Assembly (NCBI GenBank): GCA_945865315.1
Contig: CAMBDK010000021.1
Coordinates: 1 to 32,212 of the forward strand
From: Chitinophaga pinensis
GTDB lineage: Bacteria > Bacteroidota > Bacteroidia > 2-12-FULL-35-15
Direction: 5' to 3'
Length of the DNA stretch: 32,212 nucleotides
Made by a program: the position numbers and the translations under genes. The notes beneath the pieces are model-generated. The model did not search any database, was not told where the DNA came from, and saw only the letters and a list, made by a program, of their open reading frames with translations. Positions 6,999 through 15,551 of this stretch are shown in pieces. Position 1 is the first letter of the stretch, and every line of letters begins with the position of its first letter.

Positions 6999-7442
6999 CT
7001 CTCAAATTTATTAATTTTATACCGCATTTCTAATAGTATGTATGCCATATATCTAAATGTGCGTGGCATCAAAAAAGTGAAAAGACTATTTTCCTATTTA
7101 GAAAGCTTTTAATAAAAAATAAATTTAATGAAAATGTATTGTATGATTATTAAATTAAACTTGCCACCAAAGTATTGCAAAATAAAGAAAATATTGAATA
7201 TGCTGCCAAACTTCATTTAAAAGTATCTTGGTTAAAACTACATAAAATTTTCGATAAATGCAATACCCAATATTTTTTTCTTAAAATAATTTTATTCAAG
7301 TACTTATTTCTTTATTATTACTTTTAAAATACATTTAAAACAAACTTTATCATTAGAAGATATATGTTTGCAAAGCGCAATAAATTATTTGCAATTTTTT
7401 TGAGATCCAATATTTTCCTTCTTCCACATCTTTTTTACTTAT

Positions 7443-7450
7443 TAACTTTG
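7443..7450 (+). promoter_or_regulatory. Possible -7 box for the PhnA gene
   Basis: TAACTTTG matches TAnnTTTG but has no properly spaced -33 TTTG and lies about 184 nt before the start codon. This is a weak call. Confidence 0.25.
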
Positions 7451-7633
7451 CTACCTTTAGCATCTTAAAATATAGATGAAAAGACATTGTAGTCTAAAAA
7501 AAACGCTAGTAAGCAAGGTGTATTTTTTAAGAATCGATTTTTTTATTTATCGAAATATGAAATAAATAATGATGGCAAAAGCTTTTTTCTATAGTTTTTA
7601 TTCGAAATTGTAATTTTTAAAAATTCATTAATA

Positions 7634-8194
7634 ATGTCGGCAATCAAAGAAGAATTAAAAAAAAGGAATCAGGATTTATGCGAATTATGTAATGCAGAAA
7701 TTGCAAGCATTGCATATACAGTGAGTCCAAAAAGTGATGAATCAATTGAAAACCAAGTAGCTGTATGCGATGTTTGCATGAAAGCGACGGATGATAATAA
7801 TTCAGGATTTCACTGGCGATGTGTAGAAGGGAGCATTTGGAGTCCTTATGCCAGTGTTCAGGCATTGAGTTTCAGGATTCTAAATCAATACAAGGAAGAG
7901 GCATGGGCGAATGACCTTATCAGCTCAGTGGATCTTGACGAAAATACCATTCAGTGGGCATTAAGTGCATTTGAAGTTAAAGATATTCATAAAGACGCAT
8001 TTGGAAATGTGCTTGTGACAGGAGATAATGTGGTGCTTACCCAAGCACTTAATGTAAAGGGAACAAATTTTACTGCTTCAAAAGGTACGGTAGTAAAGAA
8101 AATTAAGCTAGTACATGACAATGCTGAGCAAATTGAAGGTAAAATCAACGATCAAGTAATTGTAATACTTACCAAGTTTGTGAAGAAAGGTTAA
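7634..8194 (+). CDS. phnA: PhnA-family zinc-ribbon protein
   Basis: This 186-residue protein has an N-terminal zinc ribbon made of CELC (C16, C19) and CDVC (C45, C48). The C-terminal PhnA domain (about 117-184) contains the diagnostic run DAFGNVLVTGDNV followed by a small SH3-like barrel ending in ILTKFVKK. E. coli PhnA (also YjdM) gave the family its name from its position near the phosphonate operon, but it is not required for phosphonate breakdown and its real function is unresolved. No phosphonate genes are present here. The gene stands alone, convergent with the anti-sigma gene, and ends 28 nt from it. The start at 7634 fits the family N-terminus. Confidence 0.85.
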   Translation: MSAIKEELKKRNQDLCELCNAEIASIAYTVSPKSDESIENQVAVCDVCMKATDDNNSGFHWRCVEGSIWSPYASVQALSFRILNQYKEEAWANDLISSVDLDENTIQWALSAFEVKDIHKDAFGNVLVTGDNVVLTQALNVKGTNFTASKGTVVKKIKLVHDNAEQIEGKINDQVIVILTKFVKKG

Positions 8195-8222
8195 GGATTT
8201 TATTATTATTGTTAATATATAA

Positions 8223-9758
8223 TTACTTGATTTTAGCCAATGCTTTAGTAGCTCTCGATTTGTATTTAGCACTGGTCTTAATTATTGCCTCCAATAAAAT
8301 TTTAGCCTCTGTAATTTTATTTTGTTTTATCAATGCTTTTGCTTTATTAAAACGTGCTCCATCATAATAAATTATGGCTGCTGAATTAATAAGCATATCA
8401 AATTGAACAATAGCCATTTCAGGTTTACTTAGTTTAAGGTAAGCGCAGCCAAGGAAATACAATGCTTCTGGATCGGCTGGTTTTATTTGAAGTACTTTTG
8501 TAAAATGCAATACGGCCTGCTCATACTCTTTTGATTCATATCTTTTTTTTCCTTTTCTAATTTCTGTTTGATAAGCCTCTGAGTCCATTTTTGTTTTTTT
8601 AGTTGCAATACTATTAAGGCTTTCACCCTCAGAATTTTTCAACATGGAAATAGTTTTTTCGCCTGTATTACTCTCAGGAGCCATGCTTGGAATATCCTCC
8701 AGGTTGGTACTTTCTTTTGCCTCAGGTGATTGAGGTGCTGCAGCGTAACCAACATTATCCGAGCCATTCACAAAGTTTGCCCCTTCAGATAGCTTTTGAT
8801 GTTTAGCAGTTTCCAAATTTTCATGTTCCCCTTTTTCCGATTGGTTTAGTGCAAGCCCCATCTCTTCTAAATCAGCCGCCTCTGCTTTTTTAGATTTTTT
8901 ATTATTATGGCTTTCAGCAAGCCCCTGTGATTGAACCGGTGCTTGCGCTAAATTATCTTGCGCAATAATTCTTGTGGGAATGGATCCAGGCAATTCACCA
9001 TCCGTTTTTGAATCTTTTTCAATCATTATTTTTTGTTCCGATTGCTTTTTTATAAATGCTAATTTCGAGGGCTCATTCGTTATAGCATAATTCAATTTTG
9101 GTTTTTCTTCTTGAAGTGCTGCTTGAGGTGCAGGGGCATCAGCAGCTCTCAGTAAATCAGATTGTGTGTTTTTTCTGCTTTGTTTTTTACTATCATCTCC
9201 ATTATTAGTTTGTTTTTGGCCAGCATCTTTAGTTGTAAGTATTTCTGAATCTTCAACAATTACAGTCTCTACTTCCTTGGCCTCTATATCATTAGCCTTA
9301 AGGCGATAGGCGTCTGTGTCTTCTGATGTAGTTTTAAAATTTTCTTCTTTTGTAGCTGTTGATTTACCAATAACTTCCTCTGGTATTAAATTATCACTTA
9401 GCATTCCTCTATCGTTCGATTTATTCAAATTGTTGTTAAAAAGGAAAAACAATCCGATGAGTAATGCAAGTCCGGCAGCAATAGCTATTAAGGGATTCCT
9501 CCATAATATAATTGGTTTGGATTTTTCGCTTGCTATAGTAATTTTTTTATCTATATTTAGTAAAATATCTTCTAATTTTGAAGCTTCTTTCATTTGCATT
9601 GCCCCATCCAAAGCATCGGCACACAGCTCACATGCAAGGCTATGTTTTTCCACCGCATGTTTTTCTTTGGCTGTAAGCTGATCGTTCATATAACGCAACA
9701 GCATATCCCTCGAAAGGCACTCCCCCTTATTAAATATTATATGTTGTTTATCAATCAT
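8223..9758 (-). CDS. Anti-sigma factor with zinc-finger domain, one membrane span and C-terminal TPRs
   Basis: This 511-residue protein has an N-terminal ZAS/zf-HC2-type domain. H39, C43 and C46 form the Hx3Cx2C motif, and C14 may contribute. A single membrane span follows (about 89-107, IAIAAGLALLIGLFFLF). A long polar, low-complexity region (about 110-390), rich in Lys, Glu, Ala, Pro and Gln, lies on the far side of the membrane. The C-terminus (about 396-511) contains tetratricopeptide repeats (KKRYESKEYEQAVLHFTKVL; DPEALYFLGCAYLKL). The N-terminal domain should hold the cognate ECF sigma at the membrane, and the TPR end may sense or bind a periplasmic partner. Its ATG abuts the sigma stop codon (TAAATG), so the pair is surely co-transcribed. 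The TPR extension is unusual for a simple anti-sigma factor. Confidence 0.8.
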   Translation of the reverse strand: MIDKQHIIFNKGECLSRDMLLRYMNDQLTAKEKHAVEKHSLACELCADALDGAMQMKEASKLEDILLNIDKKITIASEKSKPIILWRNPLIAIAAGLALLIGLFFLFNNNLNKSNDRGMLSDNLIPEEVIGKSTATKEENFKTTSEDTDAYRLKANDIEAKEVETVIVEDSEILTTKDAGQKQTNNGDDSKKQSRKNTQSDLLRAADAPAPQAALQEEKPKLNYAITNEPSKLAFIKKQSEQKIMIEKDSKTDGELPGSIPTRIIAQDNLAQAPVQSQGLAESHNNKKSKKAEAADLEEMGLALNQSEKGEHENLETAKHQKLSEGANFVNGSDNVGYAAAPQSPEAKESTNLEDIPSMAPESNTGEKTISMLKNSEGESLNSIATKKTKMDSEAYQTEIRKGKKRYESKEYEQAVLHFTKVLQIKPADPEALYFLGCAYLKLSKPEMAIVQFDMLINSAAIIYYDGARFNKAKALIKQNKITEAKILLEAIIKTSAKYKSRATKALAKIK

Positions 9759-10337
9759 TTAATTAGCCCCCTCCATACAAATTTTTAAATTTCTTTTACC
9801 ATTCTGAATAAAACTTTTTACATCATTCATTGTAAAGCCTGTTTCATCTACTACTTCCTGGTAACACTTCTCTTTAATAAAAAAAAGATCCACTGAAATG
9901 CGCTGTTTTTCATTCAGTTTGCCTATGCAATCTTCCAGTTTGGTAAGTGTTTTTTCTTTATTATTTCCACTAATCAGATGCTCATCATGTATTGTTTCCA
10001 TAAAAAAGGAAGCATCTTTTTTAAATTCTTTTTGTTTTTCCAACAAATTCTTCGCCGCTCTAAGCTGCATTAAACAATTGTTTTTTGATACCATGTATAA
10101 CCAAGCCTTAAAATTAGCAATTGAATGTTTTTTAAGGTCGGTAAGTAACTTTTCAAATATCTGCATCACAGCATCCTGTGCTTCATCCTCATCTTTTAAG
10201 TACTTCATACATACGCCAAAAACAAGGTGAGTGTATCTTTTAAATAACACACCTACTATTGAATTGTCGCCAAGTTCCTTATAGCGTTCAATTAATTCAA
10301 GGTCAGTAAGGTTTTTTATGTTAGAATTTAAAGTCAA
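9759..10337 (-). CDS. ECF-type RNA polymerase sigma factor
   Basis: This 192-residue protein has region 2 near residues 25-90 (VFGVCMKYLKDEDEAQDAVM, then FKAWLYMVSKNNCL) and region 4 near 137-187 (KLNEKQRISVDLFFIKEKCY followed by a helix-turn-helix with TMNDVKSFIQNGKRNLK). Length and domain order are normal for ECF sigmas. It directs RNA polymerase to its own set of promoters when released by the membrane anti-sigma encoded immediately downstream. It is divergent from the alpha-2-macroglobulin gene across a 116-bp spacer, so that gene is a reasonable candidate target. No shared promoter motif could be confirmed by eye. Confidence 0.9.
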   Translation of the reverse strand: MTLNSNIKNLTDLELIERYKELGDNSIVGVLFKRYTHLVFGVCMKYLKDEDEAQDAVMQIFEKLLTDLKKHSIANFKAWLYMVSKNNCLMQLRAAKNLLEKQKEFKKDASFFMETIHDEHLISGNNKEKTLTKLEDCIGKLNEKQRISVDLFFIKEKCYQEVVDETGFTMNDVKSFIQNGKRNLKICMEGAN

Positions 10338-10453
10338 TTTTTAAAAAGATAAAATAAAATTCAATTTATTTTTTTTGATTTTATGGAATTTAAATTATTC
10401 CATCATCTAACAATTAAATAGGATACAAAATTAAACTAATAAAAACCATAACC

Positions 10454-13400
10454 ATGAAAACTCAAACAAAAAAAATTACAGGAACAGTGTTAGCTGCCAC
10501 TGGCCTTATGGCACTAGCAAGCTGGATGATACCAGAAAATTATCGCATAGCAATAGAGAATGACTTAATTGCCAAGCTCAAAAAAAAATCCTCGCTTTTT
10601 ATGGAAAGACTTCCTGAAGATCGAATTTATCTTCAATTCGACAAACCCTTTTATGCATCGGGGGAGACTATTTGGTTCACAGTTTTTGTACGCGATGGGG
10701 AATTGTTTAAAGCAAGCGGACAAAGCGATTTGGTTTATGTTGATCTTATATCTCCTAAAGGAACCATCGAAAGAACAATTACAGTTATCGCTAAAAATGG
10801 CATGGCGCAGGGTGATTTCTCATTAGGTACTGATGTTCTTGGAGGAATATATAAAATTAAAGCCTATACCAATTGGCAAAAAAATGATATCGCCATTGCA
10901 GGGTCAAGCTCCGAAAAATACGGTTTCGAAAAGGAAATACAAGTGCAGGATATTGTATTGCCGAATTTAAAAATGAAATTAGATTTTGTTAAAAAAGCAT
11001 ATGGTCCTGGTGATGAGGTAGAAGCTAAAATTGAAATAAATACGAATGAAAATAAACCGCTAGCCAATTATAAGTTAAAATATGTGGCAAATATTAATGG
11101 TAAACAAGTGGTGAACGAAATTGCAATGACCAATTTGGATGGTATAAAAACAGTGAAATTTAAACTTCCAGAAAATTTAATAAGCAATGATGGATTAGTT
11201 AATATCGTGATCGATTATAATGGCAGCGCCGAAAGTATTTCGCGTTCTATACCTATTGTATTGGGGAATATTGATCTTGTTTTTTTTCCTGAAGGTGGAG
11301 ATATTATTTCTGGATTACAGGAAAATATCGCTTTCAGGGCATTGAACGAATTTAACAAGCCTGCCGATATTGAAGGTATCGTAAAAGATACCGATGGGAA
11401 AGAAGTTGCAAAATTCAGCAGTTTCCATATGGGGATGGGCGCATTCAGTTTTAAGCCTGTTGCTGGTGAAAAATATATTGCTGTGATAACTAAACCCGAA
11501 GGAATAAAAAAAGAATACGAATTGCCGGAAGCATTAGCAAAAGGATATGCTTTGAGCGCAGATAATTCTGTTAATACCGAAATAACTCTAAATATAGAAA
11601 GTACAGAGAGCGATGAACTTTCTATTATTGGGCAGGTTCGTGGCAAAATTTATTACGCAACAGCAATAAATGTGAAGCCGGGGCAAAATAAATTAGTTAT
11701 ACCCATTAGCAATTTCCCAATTGGAGTAGCCCAATTTACTTTATTCGATGGTAAAGGTATCGCTCGCGCTGAGCGTTTGACTTTTGTAAATAAAAACAAA
11801 CAGCTGCACATTGATGTTCGTACAGATAAAGATAAATATTTACCAAGGGAAAAAGTAAAAATGACAGTTTCTGTTGTGGATGATAATGGTGTACCCATGC
11901 CAGGTAATTTTTCGATGAGTGTGGTGAATGACCAGCTGCTTTCTTTTGCTGATGATAGATCAGGGAATGTTTTATCAAAAATGCTTTTGGAATACGATAT
12001 AAAAGACAACGTAGAAGAGCCTTCATTTTATTTCGATAAAACAGAAAAGAATGCCGATAAAGCATTAGATTATTTACTGATGACTTCAGGATGGAGAAGG
12101 TTTGATTGGGCAAAAATAATAAATGATGTGGCACCCTTGTTAGCTTATCAGCCTCAGCGTGCCATTGTTTCCGGACAAGTTATGGATGCTGCTACAGGAA
12201 GACCAATTGCTAACGTTGATATTAAATTAGCATCAAATGGAAATACATTTAAAACGGACGACCAGGGGAAATTTATTTTCAATAAAATAGATCTTTCACA
12301 GGTAGAAGGATTCAATTTGTCTGCTGCAAATTACAGAACTCAAAACCAAACCGTTAATGCTTACGGACAAAATCTAGTTTATTATTTATACGGAAATAAT
12401 TATATGGAAAACTATTATTCCTCAGTACCATCTTCAAATGACAGAATATTAGAAGTGCAATCGAGAAATAATCCAGAGGCTGTTATGGGAGCTGCACCGA
12501 TGAAGGATAGGCTAATGAAAAACGAGGGCCGACAAAAAGATGGAATGCCTTTACATTCTGAAAAAGCAAATTTCAAAAAAGATAAGGATCCCCAAATAGC
12601 TGCAGATTTCAAAATAGCCCTTGCAGATCAAAAGCAGGAAAAAAATAATGCAGGTATGGACATCAATGAAAATCGAAAATTTAAAGTTAAGGATGATCGC
12701 AGCAGCAGACTGGAAATGGCAGATGAAGAAGAAGATGCTGGGATCAATCGTCAGATAAATAATAATGGCATAATTTATTATCGTGCAAAACAATTTGCTG
12801 CTCCAATTTACGACAAACAAGAAACTATTGCCGAACGCAATGATTTCCGCAGTACTATTTATTGGAACGGAAATGTGGAAACAGATCGTACGGGGAAAAA
12901 GACAGTTGAGTTTTATAACTCAGACGATATATCTTCTTTCCGCGCAACAGTAGAAGGTTTCGCTGCTGATGGAATGGTAGGTAGGACAGAAAAAAAATAT
13001 TTTACACAACTACCATTTTCTTTAAGTATCAAAATTCCGGTGGAAGTGGCAACAGCAGATATTGTTTCCATCCCTGTTACTTTAAAAAATAATACGACGA
13101 AGGAGATTTATGGTATACTTGATGTTTCTGCTCCTTCAACTTTAAAATCACTGTCAACAATAGAGAAACTTTATACCATAGCAGCAGGGAAAGCAAAAAC
13201 CTTGTACCTCGATTATAAAGTGCTGCCTGCAATTGGTGAAGGTGATTTCTCAATATCTTTTAAAGCCTGCGGATTGAGCGATGCTTTCAGACAAAAAATA
13301 AAAACAGTATCCAAAGGATTTCCGGTTAACCTTTCCTTTAGTGGAAATGAAATAAAATCGGAATACACTTTCGATATTAATAATCTTGTTGAAGGTTCCC

Positions 13401-14905
13401 TGAATGTTCATTTTACTGCATTCCCTTCCGTAGTAAGTGATCTAATGACAGGTGTGGAAGGGATATTACGTGAGCCATCAGGGTGTTTCGAGCAAACATC
13501 CATGAGTTCCTATCCCAATATCATGGCCTTGGACTACATGCAAACAACAGGAAATACAGATACAAAAACGATGGCTCATGCCGCTGAACTCATCGATCGT
13601 GGTTATAAACGTTTGGCTACTTTCGAAACATCGCAAAAAGGTTACGAATGGTTTGGAGCAGCACCCGCCCACCAAGGTTTAACAGCCTATGGTCTGATGC
13701 AATTCAACGACATGAAAAATGTATATAATGGTGTGAATAAGGACATGATTGACCGCACAGCAAAATGGTTGATGAGTCAGAAAGATGGAAAAGGGGGATG
13801 GGCGCGTAACACTATCGCTTATCACAGTTTTGGTCAGATAAGCGAAGACATCATGAACGGGTATATTGTTTATGCTCTTACTGAAGCTGGGTACAAAGAT
13901 TTCAATACTGAATTAGATCATTCTACCAACAAAGCATTGGAAACAAAAGACCCTTATCAAATGGCTATGATGGCAAATGCATTGATAAAATCTAGTGACC
14001 CTCGTGCTGAAAATATGATGAAGCAATTGTTGAAAACTCAAAATGTGGATGGTTCATTTACTGGCACCACACACTCCATAACCTATTCACAAGGACAATC
14101 GCTTACTGTTGAAACAACAGCAATTGCAATTATGGCGATGCTGAAGAAGTCCTCTAATTATGCTGTTGCTTTAAATAATGCAGTAAAAGCTTTAGTAAAA
14201 ACACGAAGTGGTTATGGGGTATTTGGTAACTCACAAGGTACAGTTCTGGCATTAAAAGCGCTTACTGAATATGCTAAACAAAGCAAAAAAATAGCAGAAG
14301 ATGGAACAATAGAAATTTATTCGGGGAATAAAAAAATCGCTGAACAAACATACAAAGCAGGAGAAACAGGGACCATAAACATTGATAGTATTGGAGAATA
14401 TTTTGCAGCAGGAAAGAACACTATCAAAGTAAAATTTGTAGGAACAAAAACTGCTCTTCCGTATTCTATTGGTATAGATTATAACACTTCCCTTCCGCCA
14501 AGTTCAACAGAGTGCAATGTAGTAATCACAACTAAATTAGCTAATAAAATAGCTTATGTTGGTGAAACAGTTCGTTTGAGTACCACATTAAAAAATTGTA
14601 AAAACGAAGGATTGCCAAGTACCATGTGTATCGTTGGCATTCCGGCAGGTATGACGGCACAACCTTGGCAGTTAAAAGAATTGCAGGATAAAAAAGTGAT
14701 CGCATATTATGAAGTGCTGGGGAATAATGTAATATTCTATTTCCGGAACATGGCTCCAAATGAATTAAAAGAAATTAATCTTGACTTGAAAGCCGAAATG
14801 CCTGGTGATTATGATGCTCCGGCTTCATCAGCGTATTTGTATTATACAAATGAATTTAAATCCTGGTGTGGCATGGATAAAATATCAATTAAAAAACCAA
14901 TGTAA
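10454..14905 (+). CDS. Bacterial alpha-2-macroglobulin family protein with thioester motif
   Basis: This 1483-residue protein has an N-terminal export signal or anchor (about 7-25). It starts its macroglobulin part with RIYLQFDKPFY at residue 57, the MG2-type opening. A carboxypeptidase-regulatory-like beta-sandwich is inserted at about 570-643 (VSGQVMDAATGRPIANVDI). A Lys/Glu/Asn-rich region (about 655-790) sits where a protease bait region could be. The A2M core follows from about 803 (YWNGNVETDRTGKKTVEF). The thioester motif is Cys1011-Phe-Glu-Gln1014 within EPSGCFEQTSMSSYPN, and an alpha/alpha-toroid domain follows (WFGAAPAHQGLTAYGLM). The C-terminal beta domain resembles the receptor-binding part. 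Such proteins trap attacking proteases in the periplasm by covalent linkage. The divergent ECF sigma/anti-sigma pair suggests envelope-stress control, which is inference. Confidence 0.88.
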   Translation: MKTQTKKITGTVLAATGLMALASWMIPENYRIAIENDLIAKLKKKSSLFMERLPEDRIYLQFDKPFYASGETIWFTVFVRDGELFKASGQSDLVYVDLISPKGTIERTITVIAKNGMAQGDFSLGTDVLGGIYKIKAYTNWQKNDIAIAGSSSEKYGFEKEIQVQDIVLPNLKMKLDFVKKAYGPGDEVEAKIEINTNENKPLANYKLKYVANINGKQVVNEIAMTNLDGIKTVKFKLPENLISNDGLVNIVIDYNGSAESISRSIPIVLGNIDLVFFPEGGDIISGLQENIAFRALNEFNKPADIEGIVKDTDGKEVAKFSSFHMGMGAFSFKPVAGEKYIAVITKPEGIKKEYELPEALAKGYALSADNSVNTEITLNIESTESDELSIIGQVRGKIYYATAINVKPGQNKLVIPISNFPIGVAQFTLFDGKGIARAERLTFVNKNKQLHIDVRTDKDKYLPREKVKMTVSVVDDNGVPMPGNFSMSVVNDQLLSFADDRSGNVLSKMLLEYDIKDNVEEPSFYFDKTEKNADKALDYLLMTSGWRRFDWAKIINDVAPLLAYQPQRAIVSGQVMDAATGRPIANVDIKLASNGNTFKTDDQGKFIFNKIDLSQVEGFNLSAANYRTQNQTVNAYGQNLVYYLYGNNYMENYYSSVPSSNDRILEVQSRNNPEAVMGAAPMKDRLMKNEGRQKDGMPLHSEKANFKKDKDPQIAADFKIALADQKQEKNNAGMDINENRKFKVKDDRSSRLEMADEEEDAGINRQINNNGIIYYRAKQFAAPIYDKQETIAERNDFRSTIYWNGNVETDRTGKKTVEFYNSDDISSFRATVEGFAADGMVGRTEKKYFTQLPFSLSIKIPVEVATADIVSIPVTLKNNTTKEIYGILDVSAPSTLKSLSTIEKLYTIAAGKAKTLYLDYKVLPAIGEGDFSISFKACGLSDAFRQKIKTVSKGFPVNLSFSGNEIKSEYTFDINNLVEGSLNVHFTAFPSVVSDLMTGVEGILREPSGCFEQTSMSSYPNIMALDYMQTTGNTDTKTMAHAAELIDRGYKRLATFETSQKGYEWFGAAPAHQGLTAYGLMQFNDMKNVYNGVNKDMIDRTAKWLMSQKDGKGGWARNTIAYHSFGQISEDIMNGYIVYALTEAGYKDFNTELDHSTNKALETKDPYQMAMMANALIKSSDPRAENMMKQLLKTQNVDGSFTGTTHSITYSQGQSLTVETTAIAIMAMLKKSSNYAVALNNAVKALVKTRSGYGVFGNSQGTVLALKALTEYAKQSKKIAEDGTIEIYSGNKKIAEQTYKAGETGTINIDSIGEYFAAGKNTIKVKFVGTKTALPYSIGIDYNTSLPPSSTECNVVITTKLANKIAYVGETVRLSTTLKNCKNEGLPSTMCIVGIPAGMTAQPWQLKELQDKKVIAYYEVLGNNVIFYFRNMAPNELKEINLDLKAEMPGDYDAPASSAYLYYTNEFKSWCGMDKISIKKPM

Positions 14906-14927
14906 ATGAAATTTTAATCTTCAGTTC

Positions 14928-15010
14928 GAAGTTTTTTGCGAGGGACTTTTGCACGCTTGATCTCAAAAAAAATAATTAATGAGATAGCTTAGTTCCTCGC
15001 AAAAAATTTC
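14928..15010. terminator. Long inverted repeat after the macroglobulin gene
   Basis: The 20-nt arms at 14928-14947 and 14991-15010 pair with only two G-U-type mismatches. They carry a T6 run on one side and an A6 run on the other, and an inner ATCTCA/TGAGAT pair. The position 23 nt after the stop codon suggests a transcription terminator or 3' RNA hairpin, though the 43-nt loop is long for a standard terminator. Confidence 0.5.
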
Positions 15011-15064
15011 AAAAAATAGTTTTATAAATATTTTTAATTATTGCATTTTTTTAGATAATCTATT

Positions 15065-15349
15065 ATGAATAATATATTTTTAATATTACTCTTTTTTCCT
15101 TTTTTTGCTTTTGCACAGTTGCAGGATAAGCAGGATAAAAATAACATGTCGTATTGCGGAGATTGCGATGAAATAAAAAAAATAAAGAAACAGCAAATGG
15201 CAGAGCGTCTTTCTTCAAATGCTTACAGAGGGAAAAAGAAAAATCATTATTTGCAACATGTTTACTTTCGAAATTCGAGAATTATAAAAAAAGTTTTTAA
15301 AAAACACAATAAAAAAATAGATTATCATAATAGTTGTTTTGTGTGGTAG
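15065..15349 (+). CDS. Small secreted Cys-containing hypothetical protein
   Basis: This 94-residue protein has a clear signal peptide (1-17, MNNIFLILLFFPFFAFA). The mature part is highly basic and contains SYCGDCDEIKKIKK, with a CxxC pair at about residues 31-34, and ends in HNSCFVW with one more Cys. I do not recognise a family. It lies downstream of the macroglobulin gene on the same strand, but the hairpin at 14928-15010 separates them, so it is probably independently expressed. The signal peptide supports its being real; otherwise it is short and unsupported. A role in metal binding or disulphide chemistry is only suggested by the CxxC. Confidence 0.5.
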   Translation: MNNIFLILLFFPFFAFAQLQDKQDKNNMSYCGDCDEIKKIKKQQMAERLSSNAYRGKKKNHYLQHVYFRNSRIIKKVFKKHNKKIDYHNSCFVW

Positions 15350-15440
15350 GGTAGGGTCCAGTTTTTTTATTATATGATAGCCGTGCATCAGCTTTTGAAG
15401 CTGCGTATTTGCTCTATGGATAAGGTACAATTTTTTTAAG

Positions 15441-15470
15441 CTTGGTAATTGGTATCTTTGCCCTAGTTTT
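15441..15470 (+). promoter_or_regulatory. Promoter of the LuxE-like gene
   Basis: TATCTTTG (15463-15470) matches TAnnTTTG fully. CTTG (15441-15444) matches three of four bases of the -33 TTTG at an 18-nt spacing. Transcription would begin near 15476, leaving about a 75-nt leader to the TTG start at 15552. Confidence 0.5.
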
Positions 15471-15551
15471 TCTTTTTACAAACTTTGAATGGAAATATAA
15501 AATATATACTAATTTCACAAGCAATAAATTTTATAAATAAAAAAAATAAAA

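Larger units (their letters stand above)
6880..7633. other. Long AT-rich spacer
   Basis: About 750 bases lie between two divergent genes. The spacer contains the stem-loop at 6977-6998, a TAAATTTG box (minus strand, 7003-7010) that could serve the glycoside hydrolase, and a TAACTTTG box (plus strand, 7443-7450) that could serve the PhnA gene. A 63-codon minus-strand frame at 6881-7072 has no recognisable features and no support. I see no RNA gene. Confidence 0.5.

Noticed and set aside
6881-7072. 63-codon minus-strand frame upstream of the glycoside hydrolase
   Set aside because: It has no domain, signal peptide or ribosome binding site, and it overlaps the stem-loop and a -7 box.
9316-9788. 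Two plus-strand frames antisense to the anti-sigma gene
   Set aside because: They are shadows of the real minus-strand gene; the hydrophobic stretch mirrors its membrane segment and codons.
11653-12820. Several minus-strand frames within the macroglobulin gene
   Set aside because: The plus-strand frame is a continuous, recognisable 1483-residue protein. The opposing frames have no family features.
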